Shown here piece by piece: positions 9,491 through 20,400 of a stretch of DNA of 64,000 nt (its first letter is position 1; the number at the start of each line of letters is the position of its first letter). The stretch lies in the NCBI GenBank assembly GCA_021229015.1, contig CM037788.1:50593040-50657039 (forward strand). The letters are read 5' to 3'. Both the position numbers and the translations under genes were made by a program. Below the pieces are notes generated by a model. It was not told the origin of the DNA and searched no databases. It saw only the letters and a program-made list of their open reading frames with translations. Origin of the DNA: Solen grandis (lineage: Eukaryota > Mollusca > Bivalvia > Adapedonta > Solenidae).

Positions 9491-11032
9491 CTAGTTTAAC
9501 GACTTGCTTGGGGCTTTGTCGTTAAGCTTAGGGCAATCTCTCTTGAAGTGCCCTACCTCATCACACTCAAAGCAGCGCGGAGGGCCTGTTGGCCTATTAG
9601 GACGTCGCGGCCGTCCACGGCGCAATTTTGACTCTAGATCCTTGATCGCCTGTTGGATCTTAGAGTCCACGTCCTCAGCTGATACCGTGCGTGGGGACTG
9701 AGCCGCCACAGCAGACACACACTCGGATGCCTTCTTTTTTCCCTGAGGCTTGCCAAAAAGCACCGCGCTCACTTCTTGGCACCGGCGTACTAGCCTCTTA
9801 GCCTCAGGTAGGGACTTAGGGGCTTGAATACACACCTGTTGTCCCACAACTTTGTCATGTAGGCCCAAGCAGAACCTTGAGACCACCTCAGAGGTCACAA
9901 AGTGCTCTGGTAGGCCCCGGAAAGCCTTATCGCCGAGGGTGAGGACCTTATCTTCCCATTCATCCAGGGTTTCCCCTGGCGCCTGGGAGGCAGCTGCGAA
10001 CTGAGCCCGCAGTGCTTCAGGTGGGTCGACTCCCCCATAGCGGTCTTCCAGCTTCCGCATGACTTGGCCGAAAGCCATATCCTGACTACTCCCCGTGATG
10101 AGGTAGTAGTAGTCCAGTGCTTTACCTGTGAGGCAGAACACCAGACAGTCCAGGAGTTCACTCTCGGTTCTCTCCCCTTTAGACATAATCCACTTGAATT
10201 TATGCTTAAAGGAGGACCAGTTTGTATGGCCATTGAACCTAAGGTCCTTTGGCAACGACCTCTCCAACTCTCGGACCCAATATGACTGGTCGGACCTGTT
10301 TGTGGGAGCTGGTGTCGAACACCACTCCTCCCCCGAGTCCTCCGAGTCCTCAAACCTAATCTTCCTGCGGGGCGTGGCTGGCACCGCCGGAGTAATAGGG
10401 GACTCCCCCCAGTCAATATCTCTCCTAAGAGGCTGGATATCCTCTGAGGTCACGAGTTTGGCTTTTGGCTGAGCCAAAATGCCCTTTTTTACTGGTTTTG
10501 GCTCTGAGACCTCCACCATAGATTTGACAGTAGGTTGCGGCTGGGAGTGCAAAGCCTCACGCTTCCCCTGTTGGGTTAGCAGAGTGGCCATGCTCTCGAC
10601 CAAGCCCACCATCCTGTCCCACTCCCTCCTCGAAGGTTGAAAGTCCACATCTGAGTCAGAATCTGAGTTCGACTCAGGGTATTCCACGTCCACTTCCGGT
10701 TTGGAAGCTAACATGTGTGGCTTTAGATCCGCCACTGCACCTAGGGGCTCCTGCTCACTGACAGAAGAGCCCTTCCAAGTATGACGACTAAGGCTATGCA
10801 GCAAGTTCTGAGAACTTGCCTCCACCTTAATCAAGTCCTTGTTGGGCATGAAATCCAACCGCTCAAGCTCACTTGATGTGAACGAACGGCGGATAACTGT
10901 TTCAAGCAACCTGTGGTCAAGGTTACCCGAGCTCGCACGCAATGCAACTATTGCATCAGCAAACACGGGCCCAACCCCAGAAATCGCCTGCAGTTCTGCC
11001 GCAGAAGCAAAATTGACAAATACCGTTTCCAC
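9491..11032 (-). CDS. Gag polyprotein with N-terminal helix-hairpin-helix motif and CCHC zinc knuckle
   Basis: 513 residues from ATG 11032. Residues 6-35 (ASAAELQAISGVGPVFADAI) match a ComEA-type helix-hairpin-helix, a non-specific DNA-binding motif with the hallmark GVGP. The middle is acidic/Ser-rich and then basic. About 250-420 is a retrotransposon capsid-type region (WVRELERSLPKDLRF... and LDEWEDKV). A CCHC knuckle lies at C487, C490, H495, C500 (C-x2-C-x4-H-x4-C). The stop at 9491 is preceded by TTA-AAC codons, forming GTTAAAC with the base before them; that heptamer is a known -1 slippery sequence in some viruses, but Pro is not in the -1 frame, so it does not explain Pro expression. 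A G4/C4 run lies at 9510-9513. Confidence 0.93.
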   Translation of the reverse strand: METVFVNFASAAELQAISGVGPVFADAIVALRASSGNLDHRLLETVIRRSFTSSELERLDFMPNKDLIKVEASSQNLLHSLSRHTWKGSSVSEQEPLGAVADLKPHMLASKPEVDVEYPESNSDSDSDVDFQPSRREWDRMVGLVESMATLLTQQGKREALHSQPQPTVKSMVEVSEPKPVKKGILAQPKAKLVTSEDIQPLRRDIDWGESPITPAVPATPRRKIRFEDSEDSGEEWCSTPAPTNRSDQSYWVRELERSLPKDLRFNGHTNWSSFKHKFKWIMSKGERTESELLDCLVFCLTGKALDYYYLITGSSQDMAFGQVMRKLEDRYGGVDPPEALRAQFAAASQAPGETLDEWEDKVLTLGDKAFRGLPEHFVTSEVVSRFCLGLHDKVVGQQVCIQAPKSLPEAKRLVRRCQEVSAVLFGKPQGKKKASECVSAVAAQSPRTVSAEDVDSKIQQAIKDLESKLRRGRPRRPNRPTGPPRCFECDEVGHFKRDCPKLNDKAPSKSLN

Positions 11033-11539
11033 AACGGGGCTGTGGCCACAGTATTGTCATCAGCAGACATGGCGCCGGTCAGGGAAGAGTGTGTTCTACT
11101 CATTCATCCCACCCAAACTTACAATCAAGTATAAAGTTTGTGACTGACAAAGGAAGCTGCGGAAATGAGTCCCGCGCACCCCTATCACCGTCGGAGCAAA
11201 CAAATAAAAAAAACACACACACGAAAGGACTACAAACAAACCTAAATAAAGTTAGATAACAATAAATAAAGCTTGAATGTGAAACAAACTGTGCACCGGA
11301 ACTGAGCTCCGCTTGCCGTTTGCCGGACAAGAGTCTACGGAAACCAAGAGATTTCGACGCAAAACTCACAAAAAGGGAAAAATACGCAACAGTATTCCTC
11401 GCAGAGTGATCCGCGTAGAACAAAAGTTGATATTTCTACCCTACACTCTGCCTGTGAAACGTACTCAAAGCGAAAATTGGCTGAGCCAAATCCGCCGAAT
11501 TTCGTTTCAATGGTAGCGAGCAAACAACGGTTAAAATAC
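11033..11539 (-). other. 5' leader of the Gypsy element
   Basis: About 510 nt between primer binding site and Gag start. No domain-bearing ORF is visible. It presumably carries the packaging signal and part of the 5' UTR (inference). Confidence 0.5.
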
Positions 11540-11563
11540 GTTCGAAATTAACCGCTGCCACCA
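11540..11563 (-). other. Primer binding site, tRNA-Leu type
   Basis: One base inside the 5' LTR the minus strand reads TGGTGGCAGCGG, complementary to the 3' end (CCGCTGCCACCA) of eukaryotic tRNA-Leu(AAG-type), followed after a few mismatches by TTCGAAC, which also fits the T-arm. The first 12-13 bases match exactly. Confidence 0.75.
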
Positions 11564-11564
11564 A

Positions 11565-11767
11565 TATAGCTTAATTACTCCTAAGCTAAAGGGTTGATAG
11601 GCCAGAAACTGAGTTCTTACCTTGGTCTAAGTCAGTTGACACGTCGATGTTGTTAGTTTTGGTTTTCGAGTTGTAGATCTCCTAGCTGGCAAATATGGCG
11701 GGCTGAGTTGATCTGCCGGAAGTCGCTCTACGTCACACGGAGCACACAGTGTGATGACGTCACCACA
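11565..11767 (-). repeat. 5' LTR of the Gypsy element (promoter)
   Basis: 203 bp, identical to the 3' LTR. On the minus strand it contains, in order, a perfect CRE palindrome TGACGTCA (11755-11762), a second TGACGT half-site, an ETS-type ACTTCCGG (11716-11723), a CGCCATATTTG YY1-like site and a splice-donor-like CCAAG|GTAAGA (cut between 11621 and 11620). No TATA box is visible. The promoter assignments rest on motif resemblance only. Confidence 0.93.
11619..11625 (-). promoter_or_regulatory. Candidate 5' splice site in the LTR
   Basis: CCAAG|GTAAGA on the minus strand is close to the metazoan donor consensus. Paired with the acceptor before ORF3 (5022) it would remove gag-pol and produce a subgenomic ORF3 mRNA, as retroviruses do for env. 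The same sequence is present in the 3' LTR. Confidence 0.45.
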
Positions 11768-13839
11768 ACACCATACACATTTATATTTTCTCCATATCAA
11801 GTTTGTCCGATTTTATCGTCCAATGAAATGCTTGCATTTCGTTTAAAATTTGATGATTATTTTTGCTGGTTGTGTTGGCCCACCCGTTAAATAGACGCAG
11901 ACCATTGCCCAAACGATTACTTGTTAGTCTAGGTATTATAATATTGTCATAAGAAATCTATCCTATATACAACTTAGGGGCGGATAGGACATAGGGACCA
12001 GTTCAAATACAATTTCGATGTGTTTTCTTTTCCTTCTTTTGTTGTTGTTGTTGTTGGTTGTGGTGGTGGTGGTGGTGTTTGTGTGTGTGTTCTACCTAAA
12101 AAATAAACAAATTGCGATTCGGTAATGGATTTTTCTAATTACTGACTGTCTTCGGGAATACTCGCCAATGCAAAATAAGTAAACAGGGAGAGTATATTAA
12201 AATCAGTACAAAATACTAAATAGCAAGATTTGATCAACATTTTCAGTGCGTTTAACTGTTATTAAATGACACTACCAAAGCATCCCCGTGAATCCGGATT
12301 AAAACACGCGAGATAAATAAAAAACACAAAAATACCACCACAAAACCATATATCGGCCAACTTTTCACAATGCATAGAATAATAATAATATTAATATCTT
12401 TATTTTTAGAGGATAACATATTTGGCAATGCCATTCTTCCATATGGTCCTCTTGACAATAATATAATACAAGCTGTTGGTATGTAAAGATGGGGGAAAAT
12501 ATCACTAACATGATAAATGATGATGAAAATTATTCAAAGTAAGTATTATACGGCCAACAGCTCTGAATTAAAACTCTTATTTAGGCACTTCGGCGCCAAT
12601 TTCCCCCTTTTTTTCCTTATAGTCCTTGCTAGCTATTAAATATATCTTAATTCAAAATTGAACTATTCCCAGATTATTTGTTTTGGCTTTTTATTTTGAC
12701 AGGGAGTTTTATATTATAAAAGATCACTTAAATTTTCAAACTTTTTCTCTTACATTCTTTAAAGACTTTGCTTAATGCCTAGCCAACGATGGCAATTGGT
12801 AATTATAAAACAAAAAAACCTGAATAATTATTTTATTACATAGAATAAAACAGCTGATGTAATGGTTATGTGATAAACAGAATCTAATATGTAACAGAAA
12901 ACGACCGAATTTACGCGAAACAGCACTTTTATATAGGGCATCAGGTAATACCAGACATGTATTAAGTTTTGGGCATTAAGTAGCTAGCAGTGAACATCCA
13001 GCTGTCGTTTATGGAGTAACATGTTACCTGAAAAACATTAAAAAACAATTGACCTGTAAACAACTGGCTGTCGTTAAGTCACCCTGAATTAAAAAAAAGA
13101 TTTTGGTTTCAGGTCTTAATTTTTTCAAATAGATCGATCTATTTTGTACATAGAAAATTGAAATAAATTACTTTCCGAGCTACATGGTGTATCAAGGGGA
13201 GATAATCTGAAAACATATTTCGTTTAAAAATTATCGGTGATTCTTCAAGTCAACGCAACTAGTCTTATACATATGTTTGCATTGAAGTCCAGTGGTCGTG
13301 CACGATCCTACTTGTTTCCAACAATAAGGCATTGTCGTGCATTCGGAAAAATGGTAAATTGTATCTTCATATGAAATCCATATTTGAAACTTGTAACCTG
13401 ACATTACCGACATTACTCACTTGAGCAAGAATCTGTTGACTTGACCTGATATTCGCACCGATGTACTTCATACTAAATTCACAACCGTTAAATTGATTCC
13501 GTGACGGCCTCTATTAAAGATGACAGCATACACCATTAAATATTTTTGTAATGTCTAAACAAAGGTTATTTTATGTGATCGTAAAGTGTTGATTATAATG
13601 TGCTATTTATGATGAATCATTAGTGTTTTAATCACTAAATATTATAGTTATTATAGTTAATTACATTCAATCAATAATTTATGCATTGTAGCAGGGTCTC
13701 TATATAGAAATATCAATATAACAGTAATGTCAATACCTGTCTTCAGATCTTTCATTCAACACTCATATGTCCAGAAAACATCAAATGTCAACAAGACCCA
13801 GGGCTTTTTATTCTAAAATCACATAAAAAATAAAAATGT
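11768..13839. other. Intergenic, AT-rich
   Basis: Nothing coding is recognisable. A (GTT)n/(GGT)n/(GT)n compound microsatellite lies at about 12040-12090. Confidence 0.6.
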
Positions 13840-13847
13840 CAAATCTG

Positions 13848-13925
13848 TGGCTTACAAAACCTTGGTCCGGCCACAGGACGAGTACTGTTCTATCATTTGG
13901 TGCCCCTATACAAAGACCAAGGCCA
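13848..13925 (+). mobile_element. Short CR1-like LINE fragment
   Basis: The plus strand encodes LVRPQDEYCSIIWCPYTK, resembling the conserved LVRPxLEY...W.P motif near the C-terminus of CR1/jockey-type reverse transcriptases. The reading is lost on both sides, and an A/T homopolymer of about 34 bases (14057-14090) follows. The fragment is too short to place in a family. Confidence 0.45.
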
Positions 13926-14052
13926 TAAATTATTAAAAAAATGTTTGTTTGAAGTGCTCCGACCCTGAATTTCAGAGTTGGGTAGGTAGGTAGGTCTTTG
14001 TTTTTATTTTCAAATGAAAAAAAATATTGCCAAAAGTGTTGTTCTTTTTTTT

Positions 14053-14094
<42 letters not shown>

Positions 14095-14099
14095 CCCAA

Positions 14100-15240
14100 C
14101 ATACACAGGGTAGAATGGTACAGTGGAGCACTTTGATAGGTTAAGCGCAACTACTCCCCTGTCACAAGTGTTACAGAAATGCAAAAGAATCTTGGCTGGA
14201 GATCCCTTGAACATCGCAGATATGTCTTCAACCTCATTATGTTTTCAAGATAGTCCATAATTAATATTGTAGCAATTATTTATCCATCCTATATACAGAG
14301 GCCTACCAGACTCACTAGACACATGCTCCCCCAAAGTTTCTTAAAAGTACAAGTCATCTGATTACCACCAATTTTTAATGGTCCTTCTGTCTCTCATGTG
14401 TATGTTGCAGACCTGCCTGCAAGTCATCTTGACCATTTCAAACTCTGAAACTGGCAGTGTAATGTTTTTATAAATCCCACCCCCCCTCAAACAAACTTTG
14501 TTGTGGAGGAGTGGGGGTGTATACTATACTGGAATTGCATTGTTCATCTGTCTCTCTGTAGAAACAATCTTGTACGTTCTTCATCTGGCTTGAATTTAAT
14601 GAAACCTCAAAAATTAAAAACTAGATGTGCATAATGTTGGCACATTTGGGTCAGATGAATTATCACAGAGTTATAGCCCTTTATTTTAAGCTAGCCTATA
14701 TAATGTGCATACATTTTTGTCCACACTTATGTCCAAAACTATTGACTTGAACTAAATGAAACTTAATAGGACTGATCAGTACCAAGTATAGTTGTGCATA
14801 TTATCAGCACATTTCATCAGAATGTTTTATCACAGAGTTATGGCACTTTGTTTAATTAGTGATATTTAATTAGTGATAATGAACTTTTGTCTGGAGAATA
14901 GCTTGAAACTGTCAGAAGGATTTACATGAAACTTAATAAATGATTAAATAGCAAGTAGTTGAAGTGCCTTGTAAATTTTAACAGTCTTTTCCCTTCTTTT
15001 TATCAGTAACACATTTTAAAAAGACTAAATATTTAGTGTTCTAATCACACTTTTCTTTGACTGAACTGAGGATTCCCTATACTGACAGTTGGGAATGAGT
15101 TTATATACATAAATACAAAATGGAAATTTTTATATACTGATTTGTGAAATTATTATAGCCTAGCATGGACAAATATTATATATGGACAGTAATTAACTTG
15201 CAAGAACTGATTTTAGAGTAATTGAGTACTCAGTTTTTTT
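14100..15240. repeat. Degenerate tandem units, otherwise no feature
   Basis: From about 14530 to 14990, three diverged units share phrases such as AATGAAAC...CTAATA, GCACATTT..TCAGA and ATCACAGAGTTATxGC, spaced by about 170 bp. They resemble the internal repeats of the elements at 15251 and 28704, but no termini are visible. The rest is AT-rich without signal. Confidence 0.4.
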
Positions 15241-15250
15241 TTTTAGATTT

Positions 15251-16358
15251 TTAGCTCGACTATTCGAAGAATATGAGAGCTATTGTAGTCGCCCTTGCGT
15301 CGGCATTGCAGCTTTTGGTTAAAGTTTTGCATGCAAGTTACTATCAACCTTATATCTCAATAACCTTTTATGGTATTGACTTGAAAGTTTATAAATATGC
15401 TCAGGGCCATCAGACAACCAAGGTAGATAACTCTTGATGGAATATATTACAAATTATGGCCCCTTTTTAACTTAGAAATTTTGGTTAAAGTTTTGCATGC
15501 AAGATACTCTCATGCTTATGTCTCAGTATCAAGGCATGCGATTGATTTAACACTTTAATATGTTTAGGGGTATCATACTTTCATGGTAGATACTCTTGAT
15601 GGAATATGTTACAAATTATTGCCCCTTTTTAATTAAAATTTTGGTTAAAGTTTTTCATGCAAGGTACTTTCATGCTAATATCTCAGTATCCAGGCATGGG
15701 ATTGATTTGAAACACCTTTAATATGTTTAGGGGTATCATACTTTCTAGGTAGATAACTTTTGATGGATATATTACAAGTTATGGCCCCTTTTTAAACTTA
15801 GAAATTTTGGTTAAAAATTTGCATGAAGGTACTTTAATATCTTAGAGTCCTGGGATTGATTTTAAATATCTTTAATATATTTAGGGGTATCATACTATAA
15901 AGAAAGATAACACTTGATGGAATATATTAAGAATTATGACCCCTTTTTAACTTAGAATTTTGGTTAAATTTTTGCATTCAAGCTACTATCCAGCATATAT
16001 CTCAGAAATTGTTTGTGGAATTGACTAGAACGTTAAGGAATGTCTTCATGGGCATCAGAAAATTAAGGAGGATAACTTTTGGACAGAATTTTATACAAAT
16101 TATGGCCCTTTTCTAACTTGGATTTTTGGTTAAAGTTTTGCATGCAGTGTTATTGTGCTTATGTCTCAGTAACTAGGCATGGGATTGATTTTAGACATCA
16201 TAAAAATATTAAGGGGTATCAGTCTATCAAGGTATATCATTTTTGACTATTATTTTGTACAGGGTATGTGAAAGGGCAAGAATTGAAATAGATTTCATTT
16301 GATTTACCAACAAGCATTTTGAATAGTCGAGCGTGCTGTCCTCTGACAGCTCTTGTTT
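15251..16358 (+). mobile_element. Non-autonomous element with internal tandem units and 3' hairpin (Helentron/pearl-like)
   Basis: The 5' end carries AGCTCGACTATTC (15253-15265), whose inverse GAATAGTCGAGC lies at 16321-16332. It is followed by a perfect hairpin GCTGTC-CTCT-GACAGC (16335-16350) and the end TCTTGTTTTT. Between lie about six diverged units of about 150-160 bp (phrases TTTTGGTTAAAGTTTTGCATGCAAG and AATTATGGCCCCTTTTTAA). Subterminal inverted repeats, a 3' hairpin and central tandem repeats are the plan of Helentron-derived elements such as oyster pearl. The class is inferred from structure only. Confidence 0.6.
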
Positions 16359-17020
16359 TTATGACATGTGGCTTTCTTATTGGGATGATTAGCATTAAAA
16401 ATTTTAAAAAAATATAAAAAAAAAACTAAAAAAAAAACAACAAAAAAAACACTGGGGAAATCATAAGATAATGAAAATGTTTTAGGTGGTATATATCATA
16501 GAAGGTTTCAAATCTTTCAAATCACCATTAAAATTATAACAATACAAATTTCATTAAAATTCTTTTTTTTTTTTTTATTATTGGAAAAAAAAACTTTTTT
16601 ATTGGGAAAATATTTTTTTTTTAAATGTAATTTTTAACTTGGGAAAACAAGTAAATTTACAAAAAAACACAAATAAAACAAAAAACCAGTTATTTGTGTG
16701 TTGCAACCCACCCTCAGGGTTTGCACAAACTTCTAAACTGGAGTTCTCACAACAGGACTCCAATGATGAGGTAAAGTATTCCTATTTACCTGACCAGCTC
16801 CTATATAAGTAATTACTATATATAGGAGGACCACAAGTTTTTTGGCAGATCACTGTCAAGGATTCCAGGTGAGAACCCTGACTCAGTAACATGCTTAAGC
16901 CAAGAAAAAAAAATTGTGTTTTGAGCAAAAAAGGTAGGGTCAGGATTGAGTTTTTCTTTTAAAATCCATTCATATCAGTGAATGAATCATGGAAAATGGT
17001 GGCCTCAAAATGGCTGCTCA
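16359..17020. other. Intergenic/intron, low complexity
   Basis: A- and T-rich with several homopolymers (16420-16450, 16561-16625). Nothing coding is visible. Confidence 0.5.
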
Positions 17021-17250
17021 ACCCTTTCCCTCATATAGACTTATTTTGACGCACTCAGTGGGTACCACATAAAGCCTGATCTGCAGAAAACCAGTTAAAC
17101 CTTACCAAATTTAAGTACAAAATCCTCATTCCCAGACCACTGAGGAGCAGCGAACAGCATAAAACCTGATCAGCCTGCGAGTTACTCGCAGGCTGATCTG
17201 GTTTTATGCTGTTTGCATAGGTCTTTTCATGGTGTTCTCTATGAAGGAAA
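17021..17250. repeat. MITE-like repeat with long perfect-type hairpin
   Basis: At 17153-17213 two 29-nt arms pair with one mismatch around a 3-nt loop (left arm starts AACAGCATAAAACC, right arm ends GGTTTTATGCTGTT). The flanks look like the body of a dispersed repeat. Function unknown. Confidence 0.55.
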
Positions 17251-17412
17251 GGGTTAAAAGGACCGCTAAAAACTTTAGGGTCAGCTGGTTTTTGCGAGGT
17301 AGGGTCAGGTTGCCCAAAACACCGTATTTTTTTTTTTAGGCCTTATCATATTCTAATTTAAATTGTTCTTATATTTTGCACACATCACTGATTATATGTT
17401 CTCTGAATTCAG

Positions 17413-20400
17413 GCGTCAGAAGCAAAACGAGCTAAATTATCAGATGAAGAGCGTGAGAGCAAGCTAGGTCCACTGAAGACTCAAGGTTGGACCATGGTCA
17501 GTGGAAGAGATGCGATCTACAAGGAATTTTTGTTCTCAAACTTTATACAGGTAAAGCAAAAATATGATACAATACCTACTGCAAAATCTTAATGTCTGAT
17601 GAAAACCACCTGCTGCTCTCACACAGTCCCAAATTCCTTGTGATAGCTTGCACGAGTAGCACTCACCAATCCAACTTATGTTGTGATTTAGATGTGGTTG
17701 CAAGACACTGGTTGAAATTCTCATCTGTTTATTGTTGCGAATATAGCAATATGCTTCTAAAATTCTCAAGAAAGGCATACTCTTTAATTTTCTCAACATA
17801 TTTATAAACTTCAAATTAAGGTATTGATGCCTAAACCCCAACATCAGAAAAATGGCCTAGAAGATATTTTTCACTTCTGTCTATTGTCACTCTTTTTTTT
17901 TTTTTTTTTTTTTTTTTTGGAGGAGGCAGGAACAGTACAAGTGAACTGGACACCATTGTCCACTCGATATCACAGCCAGCCTTATCAGTTAAAGGTTTCT
18001 TTTTAATAGGGCAAACATACCTTTATCTTACTGAAATTTTTCTTTGTCCTATATAGGGATTTCATATTGGGACACATGCTTATTTCTAGATGGCTTCTCC
18101 TGGGTCAGACATTGTGACCCTTTCAAAGTTGAAATCTCCTTTTCTCAAAATTACTAGTACATTCTTGGATTTTGGTTTCTGTCTTACAGGTCTTACAAGT
18201 TTTTGTTTTTTTTGTGAGTTAACATATTCACAAAATATGTAGAAAAAGGCCTGTCATAATTTCACTTACAGATAGATGACCTTTTTATCTTAACTATACA
18301 GAGTATGTCGAGCTATTCTACTCACCCTGGTGTCTACGACATTGTCAGCTTCACACCTTGGTTAAAGTTATCTCTGTAACCTTCTATGCTTATTGATTTG
18401 ATATATCAATATGGTCTTCAGAGGGATTAAACAAACAAGTTTTGATACAAATTATTAGGACTTAGAAATTTTGGTTAAAGTTTTTATCCATGCAACATAC
18501 TATCATGCTTTTATTTCATCAGTCATTCACAGGATTTACTTGAAACTTCTTTTATGTGTTCAGAGGCATCAGAACATCAATTAGATAACTCTTAATTGAT
18601 TTCATTGTAAATAATGGTTCCTTTTGAACTTAGAAATTTTGGTTAAGTTGTGCATGCAATATACAAGGATGCATACATATTAGTCGTATTAGTAACTTAC
18701 TATGCTTATTGATTTAATACTTCACTAAGGTCTTCATGGGCATTAAACAAAGATGTTAGATAACTTTTTCCTACCCAAGTTTATGTAAAATCAAGTGACC
18801 CCTGGGCGGGACCAGTTTCGACCCCAGGGCCATGTTGTGAACAAATATGGTAGATGTTGACTCGGCCATGTTAAATTTAAACCAAATATCTTAACTATTT
18901 TTATGCCCCCCTTCGAAGTGGAGGGGGTATATTGCTTTGCTCATGTCGGTCGGTCGGTCCGTATGTCCGTCGGTAGACCAGACCTTGTCCGAGTGATAAC
19001 TTAAGTTCTATTTGACCTTTAAGTCTCAAACTTCATGTGGTTGTTGCTCATGATTAGTAGATGACCCCTATTGATTTTGGTGTCATTACCTCAAAGGTCA
19101 AGGTCACATGTTGTGTATGTATAATACCAGACCTTGTCCGAGTGATAACTTAAGTTCTATTTGACCTTTAAGTCTCAAACTTCTTGTGATTGTTGCTCAC
19201 AATTAGTAGATGACCCCTATCGATTTTGGTGTCATTACCTCAAAGGTCAAGGTCACAAGGTTGCATTTGTATATATGTTTGATGACTTGGCCTTGTCCAA
19301 ATAAAAATTTGTCCTATTTCAGACTATATGTGGTTGTTCCTTATAATGAGTAGATGACCTCTATTGATTTGGGTGTCAACATCCAAAGGTCAAGTTCACA
19401 ATGTCACATGTTGATATATTTTCATTATATAAATGTCTTGCCCAAGTGATAACTTCTATTTTATTTTTACTCTTAAGGTCCTAACCTCATGTAGTTGTTG
19501 CTTATAAATGTAGAAAACCCTGTTTTCAAATTAATAAGTTGGATTCTTATAAATATTTTGTATGATTTAAGCACTGTCTGACTAATAACTCAAAATCTCA
19601 TTGTGTCTGGTTTTATTTCAGTAAATGTTTAGTTCCACATTTTAGCACATTATATTTTCACTCAAATTGTTGAAGTTTGAGAATTTTTTGTGACAAGCCA
19701 ACATTATGAAGGCAAACTCCTTGCATGTAATATAGCTATATACATATTATGGCATATGAGGGGGGCATATATGTTTCACAAACATTTCTTGTTTATACTC
19801 AATAATGACCTTTTTGGACTTAAAATTTGCTAATAACACCTTGTGTGATTGTTAAGGTTTCATATTATGTGTCAGAGCTTAAACACCTTCAGTGATATTT
19901 AAAGTTTTGATTACAATATATCCAATATAGGTGGCTTTTCCTTTAAGGAATACATGAACCTTCAAATGTTCTCCATTTAAAGACAGAAAAAATTGGAACT
20001 TGGGAAAATAAGAATGTCCATGGAGGATATATCAAGAATTTTAATACATGTGTAATATATAAATGTTCAAAGTGACTCACTACTTATTTGAAGTGAACTT
20101 TATTTATAAAATACAAAAATATAGCCAATACTACCGATGTACCTTCTGTAGATGTACTGCTTATACCTCAATTCCTCAAGATCCTTTTTTGCGCAAAATT
20201 TCCCATTAGAAAGTTGTGTGCAAATTTGGGGAAATGAAGAAAAGAAATCTCCTGGTTAACATATTCACACATCCTACCAGTAACCTTTGCTGAAATTTTA
20301 AACTCATATTTACAAATTTAAATGTGAAATTAGTTCTGATACTTATCTATATGTTTTACTTTTATCAGTTTTAGATGTCATTAAATTCATTTCAGGCATT

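Larger units (their letters stand above)
2243..11767 (-). mobile_element. Ty3/Gypsy LTR retrotransposon with extra PHD and TatD domains
   Basis: A complete element on the minus strand, 9,525 bp long. The two 203-bp LTRs (2243-2445 and 11565-11767) are identical by eye, which indicates very recent insertion. The flanks carry a 4-bp duplication ACAC (2239-2242 and 11768-11771). LTR ends are TG...TA rather than TG...CA. Gene order 5' to 3' is Gag (zinc knuckle), protease, RT, RNase H, integrase (order typical of Ty3/Gypsy), then a third ORF with a TatD nuclease domain. A tRNA-Leu-type primer binding site lies next to the 5' LTR and a short polypurine tract next to the 3' LTR. Frame breaks occur between Gag and Pro, Pro and Pol, RT/RH and integrase, and inside the TatD ORF; most coincide with runs of four G on the plus strand. 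Confidence 0.97.

Noticed and set aside
9485..9520. GTTAAAC heptamer at the Gag stop as a -1 frameshift site for Pro
   Set aside because: The heptamer is in the right phase, but the protease frame is +1 relative to Gag, so a -1 slip does not lead into it.
2232..11779. 10-bp ACCATACACA on both sides of the Gypsy element as its target duplication
   Set aside because: The copies are not adjacent to the LTR ends at equal distance. The pre-insertion site contains a natural short repeat, and the duplication fitting both LTR borders is ACAC.
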